DNA of 30,476 nt from a virus, in the IMG/VR virus record IMGVR_UViG_3300022074_000240, positions 1 to 30,476 of that record; one strand, 5' to 3'. A program made the position numbers and the translations under genes. Of the stretch, positions 18,438 through 25,298 are shown piece by piece. Within the stretch, counting starts at the first letter, position 1; each line of letters begins with the position of its first letter. Below the pieces are notes generated by a model. The model had not been told where the DNA came from. It saw only the letters and a program-made list of their open reading frames with translations, and made no database searches.

Positions 18438-18937
18438 TAATAAATCCTTGCGTACATTTCCCAGTCTGATTGATCAGTACCAAACTTTCGCAATACGCCT
18501 TCGCTGGTAAAATACATTGCTTTGATCCATTTGTGAGCCACAACATTTGACGAACAAACTGTGCATTGCAAACGGTGTAATTTTAATTGACTAGCAACTA
18601 AATCAAAAAATTTTAATGAGCCTTTATGAAATTTCATTTTATGTTTTGGTAAATCTTTATCGGGTATCATCCAAAATTCTACAACATGGTTCCAGTAGGG
18701 AAGTATACCCCAACAATTTATCGGCTGTTCTTTATCAAAAAAAGTATACGCAGTTCCTACATCATTGGCTTGATCAATATACGAAAAATAATCTTCGTGA
18801 TGACTCATTACACTTAGATCAACATCCTTGAGTTCCATTAATTTTAAATGATCCGCTTTAAATGGTTCTATGCGTAACTCATATCCATCTAAACCGAACA
18901 AGGTATTCATGTCATCGTAATCGTAAATATCAAGCAT
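18437..18937 (-). CDS. gp13-like internal virion protein A (GNAT-like fold)
   Basis: A 166-residue protein with blocks INCWGILPYWNHVVEFWMIP, HKGSLKFFDLVASQL and HKWIKAMYFTSEGVLRKFG. These match the T7 gp13/DUF2833-type family, which has an acetyltransferase-like fold and acts in virion assembly in T7. The last block resembles the acceptor part of GNAT enzymes (W...LGF-EG.LR..G). No clear acetyl-CoA loop (Q/RxxGxG/A) is visible, so enzymatic activity is doubtful. Unlike T7, the gene lies directly after the large terminase gene rather than after tail tubular B. Overlaps of one base flank it. Confidence 0.7.
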   Translation of the reverse strand: MLDIYDYDDMNTLFGLDGYELRIEPFKADHLKLMELKDVDLSVMSHHEDYFSYIDQANDVGTAYTFFDKEQPINCWGILPYWNHVVEFWMIPDKDLPKHKMKFHKGSLKFFDLVASQLKLHRLQCTVCSSNVVAHKWIKAMYFTSEGVLRKFGTDQSDWEMYARIY

Positions 18938-20460
18938 TAAGCAAATACATCAAAATCTGAATTAGCTGTAGCCATACCTTTCAGCATATTCTTATTGCGT
19001 GTTAAGGCTCTGTGTTCACCACCACCAAGTAAACAATACATAAATGCATCACCGATATGGGAGTGTTCATTTTTATTTGGTGAATCTTTGTATCGTTCTT
19101 CCCCCGATATTTGGACACGCTTAAAATGATAGCCACCACTTAATGCTTTGCGTAATCGTAAACATTTTTTATTAACCAGTATACCTGGTTTACCCATAAT
19201 CATTCTACCCATTGGGGATGCACCAGCTTCCCGTCTAATTTTAAAATCATTGGATACGGTAGGTCTTGCGTTATAGCCTAGCGTTTTTAAATGATCAAAG
19301 GCTGTCGTTTCGTATATCGCATCTCTTTGCATACCAGCGGGATCACCCCATATTAATATTTCATTCTTCGGAAAATGAATGTTAAGTTCTGTTTGTAAAA
19401 TATGACCAAAACGTTCTAAGCCCATATCAAAAGTAACAATCTCATGCAGTATACGCCATTGACCTTGTAATGTTTTCTGACCAAATATTGCTGCTGGAGT
19501 TAAACCAAAGTCAATCCCAATATGAACAGGTAGAGCAGCATCAACTTCTAAATCAGCGGACATTAAATGATCATCGTATTCGGGAATAACAGGCTTACCT
19601 TCTTGGACATAAGTGTACTTACCTTCAGCGTAACATTGTATCCAATCTAAATTTTTTCCTAGCAACAATTGTTCATAGTATCCATCGGGTAAATTTTTTG
19701 TATTCTCTGCTTTGTTGTTTTCTTTCCACCATCTACCAGCGGAAAAAACATATCCATTGGCTTCGGGGTTCTCTGGTAAGTCATCACCCGATACTTGATT
19801 AACTGCTGGTGTCTGCTTATAAAACTTCCAAGCAAACTTCCCTGTCATCTTTTCTTTCTCGGCTAGTGTAAACCACCAATGATCATCGTCCATCGGGTTC
19901 GTATCCATCCATACACCACGCCATGTCGGACCACCATCACCTTTGGTTGGGTATCTTCCTACCCTATGTGTTAATCCATCTATAACAGCCTTGGGTAATT
20001 CTCTTGCTTCATTGACCCATGCACCAGTAAGTTCCATAGATAATAATTTTCGTACATCCTTTGGCTGGTCCAGGGCTAAGAATATCACTTCACAATCAAT
20101 ACCGTGGGCTTTATCTCTACTCGGTAATTTAATGTGGTGCGTAATAGGCGGTGACCATCTCATGTTGCCCCAGGTATGTTCGGGAAATAATTCTAGCCAT
20201 GTCTTAATGGTAGTAGTGCGTAGTTCTGGGTAAGAGTTTCTGACAATAACAAACCTAGAATATCGTATCCCATCCTTCGGACTAGGCTTTTGCCTAACAG
20301 CTTTCAGCATAATCTCTGAAGCACAGGCATACGACTTACCCGATCCTACAGGCCCCATTAATCCTCTCACAAAACTTTTATCTTGTAGAAACTTCCAGAC
20401 AATAGGGGAGGTTGAATAGTCTAGTTTTAAATTAGTAATTTCATTACTCATCGTCAACAT
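18937..20460 (-). CDS. terL: Terminase large subunit (TerL)
   Basis: A 507-residue packaging motor protein. The Walker A motif GPVGSGKS is at residues 36-43, followed by typical adaptor residues (ASEIMLKAVRQ). The ATPase part includes IVRNSYPELRTTTIKTWLE and a TGAWVNEARELP block that contains the catalytic Glu. The RNase H-like nuclease is marked by GIDFGLTPAAIFGQ, LIWGDPAGMQRDAIYETT and the C-terminal HIGDAFMYCLLG, carrying the expected Asp residues. It translocates DNA into the prohead through the portal and cuts it. Start could be ATG 20460 (overlap of 17 bases with the small subunit) or the inner ATG 20451. Confidence 0.95.
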   Translation of the reverse strand: MLTMSNEITNLKLDYSTSPIVWKFLQDKSFVRGLMGPVGSGKSYACASEIMLKAVRQKPSPKDGIRYSRFVIVRNSYPELRTTTIKTWLELFPEHTWGNMRWSPPITHHIKLPSRDKAHGIDCEVIFLALDQPKDVRKLLSMELTGAWVNEARELPKAVIDGLTHRVGRYPTKGDGGPTWRGVWMDTNPMDDDHWWFTLAEKEKMTGKFAWKFYKQTPAVNQVSGDDLPENPEANGYVFSAGRWWKENNKAENTKNLPDGYYEQLLLGKNLDWIQCYAEGKYTYVQEGKPVIPEYDDHLMSADLEVDAALPVHIGIDFGLTPAAIFGQKTLQGQWRILHEIVTFDMGLERFGHILQTELNIHFPKNEILIWGDPAGMQRDAIYETTAFDHLKTLGYNARPTVSNDFKIRREAGASPMGRMIMGKPGILVNKKCLRLRKALSGGYHFKRVQISGEERYKDSPNKNEHSHIGDAFMYCLLGGGEHRALTRNKNMLKGMATANSDFDVFA

Positions 20461-20866
20461 CTATGACTTCTGGACCATGCATTGTAATACCAACAACACT
20501 AGGTGTATTCACATTGCTCTCTGATTCTAATAATCCTTGAGCCTTCGCTAGTAGTCTTAAAATGGCTACCTTGTCATGCATTTCTACTTCCAAGCTGTCA
20601 CCATTCTTACCAGGAACGACTTTAATTCTTTTAATGGCCTTAATAGCAAATTCATCAATATCCTTCGAGTCTTTCACTTTGACATTCCCGTTATTATCCC
20701 ATTCCATAATGTGGCCAATGTTGGCACGGGCAATATCAACTATTTCTTGGGCTACCGCATCCTTACTATGATCAAGGACATCTGATTTATTAATCCTCCT
20801 CTCAACAACTCGGACACCGCCAAATCTATTAAGGGGAGGTTTTGTAATAACTTTCTTTTTAGCCAT
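20444..20866 (-). CDS. Terminase small subunit-like protein
   Basis: A 140-residue protein immediately before terL. Its basic N-terminus is followed by a helix (KDAVAQEIVDIARANIGHIMEW), a loop, FAIKAIKRIKV, and a C-terminal helix MHDKVAILRLLAKAQGLLE of the type seen in small terminase subunits that recognise the packaging site. A classic N-terminal helix-turn-helix is not obvious. The gene starts one base inside the preceding 52-residue gene and overlaps terL by 17 bases, consistent with coupled expression of the two subunits. Confidence 0.7.
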   Translation of the reverse strand: MAKKKVITKPPLNRFGGVRVVERRINKSDVLDHSKDAVAQEIVDIARANIGHIMEWDNNGNVKVKDSKDIDEFAIKAIKRIKVVPGKNGDSLEVEMHDKVAILRLLAKAQGLLESESNVNTPSVVGITMHGPEVIDVDDE

Positions 20867-21024
20867 TAAGACTTAGCAGTTTTCTTTGATGCCTTTAACG
20901 CCTTATCGGTAACTGTACCTTTACCAGGTCTACTCGTACCAGCTTTCTTTCTTTGGTTCATGTTGTAGTATAATCCCTTCTTGGCAGTTCCACCGCTTTT
21001 CGTTTTATGATAACCTTTTTTCAT
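20866..21024 (-). CDS. 52-residue basic protein upstream of terminase
   Basis: From the ATG at 21024 the frame reads MKKGYHKTKSGGTAKKGLYY and ends KASKKTAKS, with about 30% Lys/Arg. A near-perfect ribosome site (AGGAGGATACA before ATG) supports it, and its TAATG stop/start junction with the small terminase gene suggests coupling. It resembles the other small Gly/Lys-rich proteins near the portal in composition. The function is unknown; nucleic-acid binding would suit the charge. Confidence 0.65.
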   Translation of the reverse strand: MKKGYHKTKSGGTAKKGLYYNMNQRKKAGTSRPGKGTVTDKALKASKKTAKS

Positions 21025-21033
21025 TGTATCCTC

Positions 21034-21252
21034 CTATAGTGGTATATCTTCTTCAAGATCACCTTTAGGCTTGTATTGGTCCTTAATGGTAATCTGCATC
21101 ATCTTTGTATTGCCATCTTTGGAGGTCTGCTCCCAGATAGAAACATCATAGGTTCCTGGAGGTAATGCTTCTTTTAACTCACACTTCCCGTTCTTCCATA
21201 ATGGGCCATTCCCATCGTTCTTGAAGGTATTTAAGTAGATTGGTTTTTCCAT
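21034..21252 (-). CDS. Small conserved-looking protein, unknown function
   Basis: A 72-residue protein beginning MEKPIYLNTFKNDGNGPLWK, with a central YDVSIWEQTSKDGNTKMMQI and an acidic end (LEEDIPL). The strand-rich pattern and acidic tail recall small phage single-stranded-DNA-interacting or accessory replication proteins, but I cannot assign a family. It follows a long structured leader (21253-21411) and a GAAAGGAAATC ribosome site. Confidence 0.6.
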   Translation of the reverse strand: MEKPIYLNTFKNDGNGPLWKNGKCELKEALPPGTYDVSIWEQTSKDGNTKMMQITIKDQYKPKGDLEEDIPL

Positions 21253-21306
21253 GATTTCCTTTCAAAAAAAAAATTCCCAAAAATTGGAAAATAGTTTTGT
21301 GGTCCA

Positions 21307-21363
21307 CCCCCTATATCGCAGTAGGGGGCGGGGGGGATAAGGTCGTTTTTTTCCAGACCCCCC
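21307..21363. other. Structured G/C-run spacer between replication and packaging genes
   Basis: The 159-base gap (21253-21411) contains a dense set of homopolymeric G and C runs in an otherwise A/T-rich genome. CCCCCTA (21307-21313) pairs with TAGGGGG (21322-21328). Next comes a run of seven G (21330-21336) that can pair with six C (21358-21363) around a T-tract. The four runs can also pair in alternative ways. Flanks hold two further short dyads (AAACCA...TGGTTT and CCAA...TTGG). Candidates are an attenuator, a packaging site, or a messenger-processing element; the sequence alone does not decide. Confidence 0.6.
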
Positions 21364-21411
21364 GTATTAAATACAAACCATATACGTTGGTTTGCAGTTT
21401 GTAAACAATAG

Positions 21412-22269
21412 TCATGGCCTAGTGCTTCTGGCTATAGCTTTTACAAATCTTTCTAAATCATCATCATTATTATTCTTAGGTTTATTCAGCATCATCCTAT
21501 TGAAATACTTAATACTCCTGGGCATTTCCTGTCTTGGAAAGAACTTACCTTTGTACCATTGCAGCAATCTATGTAGCTTCCTAACTATCTGTTCGTACTC
21601 CATACCAGATTGTAACCAAGAGATAGCAATATTGATGTGATTATCATTGAATGTGAAATACTGGCCAGAAAGTTCCTCAGTCTTACGTTGCCATTGTATT
21701 AGTATCTCTTTACCCTTAATATATATATCATTGTTAATTGAGGTGTTATGTATTCCTTCTGAGTGCATACTTCGTATTCCTTCTGAGGGAATATCTGCAT
21801 TACCATTACCTCTACGATTATTCCTTGAGGGAATACTTTTCTTCTTCTTATCCACAGGCTTGTCCGTCATCTTAGGACCTTCTGGGAACTCTAATGGCTC
21901 TTCATCGGACCTCTCTGTTGCAGTCGCTATGGCCTTGGCATCCTCTTCACTAATCGCATTATCAAACACCATGAAGTATTTATTGCCCTTGAGTCCAGGA
22001 TGCTTCTTGGCGTACTTCAGATACCCAAACTCCATGAGCTTCTTGATGTGCTTACTCACGGATGGTTGACCGATGCCCATGATCTTACCAATGGTAATTT
22101 GATTGGGCCAACAGACACCTTGACGATTGGTATAATTACCTAACATCGCTAAGACTCTGAACGTCTGAGGGAACCTCTTGAAACGTTGATCTACGACAGC
22201 AGACTGTGCCAACACACAGAAGTACCCAGGAGTCTTTCCCTTACCGTAGTCCTTCTTTTCATTTGACAT
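21412..22269 (-). CDS. Winged-helix replication initiator-like protein (lambda O type)
   Basis: From ATG 22269 this gives 285 residues; a start at 22299 would add ten residues. Residues 34-98 form a winged helix-turn-helix (FRVLAMLGNYTNRQGVCWPNQITIG, as LAMLGNYTNRQGVCWPNQ, then QPSVSKHIKKLMEFGYLKY), the arrangement of phage O-like initiators and HTH_36 proteins. Residues 105-180 are a hydrophilic linker encoded by repeated DNA (candidate origin). Residues 190-285 form a C-terminal helical domain (HINIAISWLQSGMEYEQIVRKLHRLLQWYKG) that could contact a helicase or loader. It probably melts the origin and recruits host DnaB. The start overlaps the DnaA-like stop by 11 bases. Confidence 0.7.
   Translation of the reverse strand: MSNEKKDYGKGKTPGYFCVLAQSAVVDQRFKRFPQTFRVLAMLGNYTNRQGVCWPNQITIGKIMGIGQPSVSKHIKKLMEFGYLKYAKKHPGLKGNKYFMVFDNAISEEDAKAIATATERSDEEPLEFPEGPKMTDKPVDKKKKSIPSRNNRRGNGNADIPSEGIRSMHSEGIHNTSINNDIYIKGKEILIQWQRKTEELSGQYFTFNDNHINIAISWLQSGMEYEQIVRKLHRLLQWYKGKFFPRQEMPRSIKYFNRMMLNKPKNNNDDDLERFVKAIARSTRP
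21701..21856. other. Candidate replication origin inside the initiator gene
   Basis: Within the linker-coding part lie three related repeats: TATTCCTTCTGAGTGCATA (21751-21769), TATTCCTTCTGAGGGAATA (21775-21793) and TATTCCTTGAGGGAATA (21819-21835). The last two are perfect TATTCC/GGAATA dyads. On one side is a perfect DnaA box TTATCCACA (21848-21856). On the other is an A/T-rich stretch with an (AT)n core (21701-21741). DnaA box, iterons and A/T-rich element in the initiator gene reproduce the lambda O/ori plan. Function is inferred from architecture. Confidence 0.6.
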
Positions 22270-22618
22270 CAAACATCTTTTCAATCGTTGCCAGATCACC
22301 TGGTTGATGTTTGTTAAGATAATGCATAACGCTTGTATGATCCTTGTTAATACTTCTAGCTATCATCGTAAGCGTAACCTTCTCAGAACAATGCTTCATC
22401 GCTAAATGAGCAAAGTCTATTCGTGCTAACACAAATGGTCTGGCTCTGCATGGACCTTCCAATTGCTCTATTGTTAAACCATGAAAGACACTTACAGCTT
22501 TCTTTAACTGTGAGAGTTTAGGTACATACTGATTAGGACCAGAAGAACCAACAAGAGTATTTTTTAAACTACGAATAAAAAGTATTTCATCGGATGTAAG
22601 ACTAGGAACATAACTCAC
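22259..22618 (-). CDS. Stand-alone DnaA domain IV-like DNA-binding protein
   Basis: A 119-residue protein whose residues 58-104 resemble domain IV of the bacterial initiator DnaA: an ARPFVLARIDFAHLAMKH helix, a VTLTMIARSI helix, then DHTSVMHYLNK (residues 93-103). This last block matches the DnaA signature helix (DHTTV) that reads the DnaA box. No AAA+ ATPase or other DnaA domains are present, and the N-terminal 55 residues are unfamiliar. It probably binds DnaA boxes, either helping phage initiation or competing with host DnaA. It is translated in a DUF3310 - DnaA-like - initiator series with 4- and 11-base overlaps. Confidence 0.72.
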   Translation of the reverse strand: MSYVPSLTSDEILFIRSLKNTLVGSSGPNQYVPKLSQLKKAVSVFHGLTIEQLEGPCRARPFVLARIDFAHLAMKHCSEKVTLTMIARSINKDHTSVMHYLNKHQPGDLATIEKMFDVK

Positions 22619-22863
22619 TTTTCACCGTGCCTGTCAGTCATTAACCGCATTAATCTTTCAAGAAACCAATGAGCCTTACCTACTGCAACAGAGCCTGGTT
22701 CACCGTCTTTAACACCCATCCTTGATAGATATTTCATGGCTGATCCTTTGAGATAGCCTACAGCTTCGGGGTAACTCATTTGTGATAGTATGGCTTCTAT
22801 AGTCTCAATTCTCTGGCCATTTCCTTGTCTTTTGTAGTGATTTGGATTGATTTGATCAGTCAT
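22615..22863 (-). CDS. DUF3310 family protein
   Basis: An 82-residue protein with the DUF3310 signature: NPNHYKRQG near the start, IETIEAIL, GYLKGSAMKYLSRMG and KAHWFLERL. The family includes the C-terminal part of T7 gp1.7, a nucleotide kinase, and is common as a small stand-alone phage protein; whether this short form is catalytic is not known. It is the first leftward gene after the divergent promoter region, with an AGAGGT ribosome site just before its ATG, and overlaps the DnaA-like gene by 4 bases. Confidence 0.88.
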   Translation of the reverse strand: MTDQINPNHYKRQGNGQRIETIEAILSQMSYPEAVGYLKGSAMKYLSRMGVKDGEPGSVAVGKAHWFLERLMRLMTDRHGEK

Positions 22864-22970
22864 ATTACCTCTTTGTTAATATATTTTGTAAAATGTGAAT
22901 AATATATATTGCAAATACTGTTTTGATGTTTATATGTATATAGAACATAACAAGAAAAGGAATAGAACTA
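22864..22970. promoter_or_regulatory. Divergent promoter/control region
   Basis: A 107-base, very A/T-rich gap separates the leftward replication block from the rightward recombination block and must hold both promoters. Leftward, TTGCAA followed 18 bases later by TACAAA is a possible sigma-70 pair; rightward candidates (TTGCAA or TTGATG with TATATG/TATATA) are weak. A DnaA-box match, TTATTCACA on the minus strand (22894-22902), lies between the two starts. About two TTATNCACA matches are expected by chance in 30 kb, so only its position makes it notable. Confidence 0.5.
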
Positions 22971-23702
22971 ATGCCTAAGAAATCATTCTTTCAAGATGCT
23001 TCAGAGTTAATGGGTAACAGTAAAGCTGGTAAAGCACACTACGGAAAGTATGTTGCGTACTACCGTGTATCAACAAAGAAACAAGGTGATACAGGTTATG
23101 GTTTAGAAGCACAGCAGAAAGCAGTCCAGGATCATTTAAACGGTGGTCGCTGGAAGTTAGTAGGGGAGTTTACTGAGGTAGAGAGTGGTCGTAACAATAG
23201 ACGGATGCAATTTAAAGAAGCATTAAAACTATGTAAAAAAACAGGTGCTAAACTTATTGTTGCAAAGCTAGATCGTTTATCCAGGAATTTATTATTCCTT
23301 GCTACTTTGATGGAGTCTGGCGTAGAATTTATTTGTTGTGATATGCCACAAGCCAATAAGTTAACCCTACAAATTATGGGTGCTATGGCAGAAGATGAGA
23401 GTTCTAGGATAAGAAAAAGAACCAAGGATGCATTAGCAGTAGCCAAGGCTAAAGGCGTTAAATTAGGCAATCCCCATGAGAATCTACGCTTAAAAGCTGG
23501 TAAAAAGGGGAACAAGGCCCAGAATGAAGAAGCTAATATTTTTGCTTGGGAGATACTACCTTTGATTGACGGGATAAAGGCTTCTGGCTTATCATCATTA
23601 AAAGATATTGCAGACGCATTAAATGCAAGAGGGGTTACTACACAGCGTGGTGGTACTTGGTATCCATCTACGGTGTCTAATATTTTAAAGAGGAGGAAGT
23701 AA
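22971..23702 (+). CDS. Serine recombinase (resolvase/invertase family)
   Basis: A 243-residue site-specific recombinase. The catalytic domain (residues 26-165) shows VAYYRVSTKKQGD with nucleophile Ser34 and Arg32, the VAKLDRLSRN motif (Asp101, Arg102, Arg105) and the E-helix start MAEDESSRIRKRTKDAL. A short C-terminal DNA-binding region has IADALNARGVTTQRGGTWYPSTVSNILK, similar to the start of the Recombinase domain of larger serine integrases, but the protein stops there. It could invert, resolve or integrate DNA; no paired inverted sites around a fiber gene were seen. It is first in the rightward operon, with an AAAGGA-type ribosome site, and its stop overlaps the next ATG (TAATG). Confidence 0.9.
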   Translation: MPKKSFFQDASELMGNSKAGKAHYGKYVAYYRVSTKKQGDTGYGLEAQQKAVQDHLNGGRWKLVGEFTEVESGRNNRRMQFKEALKLCKKTGAKLIVAKLDRLSRNLLFLATLMESGVEFICCDMPQANKLTLQIMGAMAEDESSRIRKRTKDALAVAKAKGVKLGNPHENLRLKAGKKGNKAQNEEANIFAWEILPLIDGIKASGLSSLKDIADALNARGVTTQRGGTWYPSTVSNILKRRK

Positions 23703-24193
23703 TGAGAACTAAAATGGAAAGTAGATTTCCACAGTTATATAAAAAACTTAATTCTAAAGATGTAGCTAATTATACGAGATGGATAAAACAACTAGCAGAA
23801 ATGTATTATGATTATAAATTACTTACACTTTTTGATTCACATCCTAAATGGACAGGTGTGTGTTTTTTAATGGAGTCCTGGTTTGATCAAAAATTAGTCT
23901 CAAAAACTGACATGGCAAAACACATGATAGGGATGAGTAGAGATGGGTCATTAAAATTTATTAATCACATGATTGATACGGAAGTTTTATTTGAACACGG
24001 TGATGATACAATTAAACTTGATCAACGAAAAAAGTATCTTGTACCAGCCAGTGAATTATCAGAAGAATGGTTTGTTTATGTTAAAGAACGATTAATGACA
24101 GGTATTGAGCATAATAATATAATTACTTTAGGTGGTCATCCTATTGCAAGAGATGTCAATGAAATGTGCTACAAAGTTAAAATTGTTAAGTGA
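23702..24193 (+). CDS. Putative winged-helix DNA-binding protein
   Basis: A 163-residue protein between two recombinases. Residues 75-125 have the spacing of a winged helix: SKTDMAKHMIGMSRDGSLKFINHMIDTEVLFEHGDDT, with a helix-turn-helix (TDMAKHMIG, SRDGSLKFINHM) followed by a beta hairpin. The rest is helical without catalytic motifs. Translation is coupled to the serine recombinase. The location fits a recombination directionality factor or a repressor of the integration module. No family was recognised. Confidence 0.5.
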   Translation: MRTKMESRFPQLYKKLNSKDVANYTRWIKQLAEMYYDYKLLTLFDSHPKWTGVCFLMESWFDQKLVSKTDMAKHMIGMSRDGSLKFINHMIDTEVLFEHGDDTIKLDQRKKYLVPASELSEEWFVYVKERLMTGIEHNNIITLGGHPIARDVNEMCYKVKIVK

Positions 24194-24212
24194 AAATACT
24201 ATGATTAAGTAC
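24193..24212 (+). repeat. Direct repeat, left copy, flanking the tyrosine recombinase
   Basis: AAAATACTATGATTAAGTAC begins on the last base of the preceding gene's stop codon. It recurs with one mismatch at 25233-25252, 1040 bases to the right. Directly downstream is a dyad CAGTA-TATT-TACTG (24213-24226). AAGTACAGTAT (24207-24217) also reappears inverted at 25275-25285. This mix of direct and inverted short repeats is what recombinase core and arm sites look like. Confidence 0.75.
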
Positions 24213-24262
24213 AGTATATTTACTGACTATTATTTTATGTATTTGTGTGCTGTGGTTACACT

Positions 24263-25234
24263 ATGAATAATCTGATTAAAAAAGATAGTTCTAAACATTT
24301 AAAGATTAAGGATTTACAAAAAGAAGCCATATATTATGCCAAACAGAGTGTGGCTGAGAATACAAAGAGGGCGTACACAGCCGATTGGAATGCCTTTGTA
24401 TCTTTTTGCAAAGATTATGATGTCAATCCATTACCAGCAAGTTATGAAAATATTGCTCATTTCCTGGTTAGAGAAGCTAGGACCTTAAAACATTCTACAC
24501 TACAAAGACGATTAGGCGTTATTCGTACCTATCACCGATTAAAAGGTCATTACCTGGACCCGCATCATCCCGTGTTAGAGTCGGTGTGGCGTGGAATTAA
24601 GCGTGTCAAGGGAACAAAAACAGAAAGTAAAGAAGCCATTTGGACCTCAGATTTAAAGAAGTTTATTGATGTATTAGAATATCATAGCATTGGTAATATA
24701 CGAGATAGAGCAGTTTTATTATTTGGGTTTTTATCGGCTCAACGAAGAGAGAATATAGCGGAAGTACGTCTAGAAGATTTAACTTTTAGTCCGCAAGGTA
24801 TTATCTGGAAGATGCCTAAATCCAAGACTGATCAAAGCGGAGAGGGAACCTTAATTCCAATTCCTTATATGCGTACTCCTAAGTATTGTGCGGTAACCCA
24901 ATTGGATAATTGGCTGCGTGTTAGTGGTATTAAAGAGGGGTATGTGTTTAGACGTATTTTTAAGAATAATGCTGTCAATGAGAAAGACCAGCCTATTTGC
25001 GGGGCTACCGTAAATGGTATTGTAAAGAGAACAGCTAAAATAGCGGGGTATAATCCAGAGAAGTATGGGGGCCATAGCCTTCGTATTGGCTTTATTAGTC
25101 AAACCAGAAATACCAATGCTCCCGATCATACCATTATGAAAGTCACAGGCCACCGTGATACCCGCATGATTGATCATTATGCCCAGGAAGGTAATATCTT
25201 TCAAAACTTAGCTACCCATAAACTACGCTTATAA
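24263..25234 (+). CDS. Tyrosine recombinase/integrase
   Basis: A 323-residue protein from ATG 24263; a GTG at 24245 would add six residues. Neither start has a good ribosome site. Numbering from 24245, residues 20-110 are a SAM-like core-binding domain (SVAENTKRAYTADWNAFVSFC). The catalytic domain follows: Arg167/168 (LSAQRRENIAEV), Lys194 (PKSKTDQ), His277 and Arg280 (GGHSLRIGF), His303 (VTGHRDTRMIDHY) and nucleophile Tyr312. All active-site positions are present. It probably integrates the phage or moves its own gene. The flanking direct repeats begin exactly at the neighbouring stop codons. An SOS-type box lies 65 bases past its stop. Confidence 0.93.
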   Translation: MNNLIKKDSSKHLKIKDLQKEAIYYAKQSVAENTKRAYTADWNAFVSFCKDYDVNPLPASYENIAHFLVREARTLKHSTLQRRLGVIRTYHRLKGHYLDPHHPVLESVWRGIKRVKGTKTESKEAIWTSDLKKFIDVLEYHSIGNIRDRAVLLFGFLSAQRRENIAEVRLEDLTFSPQGIIWKMPKSKTDQSGEGTLIPIPYMRTPKYCAVTQLDNWLRVSGIKEGYVFRRIFKNNAVNEKDQPICGATVNGIVKRTAKIAGYNPEKYGGHSLRIGFISQTRNTNAPDHTIMKVTGHRDTRMIDHYAQEGNIFQNLATHKLRL

Positions 25235-25252
25235 AATACTATGACTAAGTAC
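25233..25252 (+). repeat. Direct repeat, right copy, flanking the tyrosine recombinase
   Basis: AAAATACTATGACTAAGTAC overlaps the recombinase stop codon and matches the left copy (24193-24212) in 19 of 20 positions. It is followed by a dyad CTAGGA-CTTTA-TCCTAG (25252-25268) and by ATACTGTACTT (25275-25285), the inverse complement of bases 24207-24217. It may be a core recombination site or half of an att-like pair. Confidence 0.75.
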
Positions 25253-25298
25253 TAGGACTTTATCCTAGATATTAATACTGTACTTTTACCCCCTACCT

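Noticed and set aside
18352-18546. 64-residue frame across the gp13-like/83-residue gene junction
   Set aside because: Overlaps two better-supported genes with coupled starts; composition not protein-like.
23132-23515. 127-residue minus-strand frame in the serine recombinase gene
   Set aside because: Antisense shadow of a gene with intact catalytic motifs.
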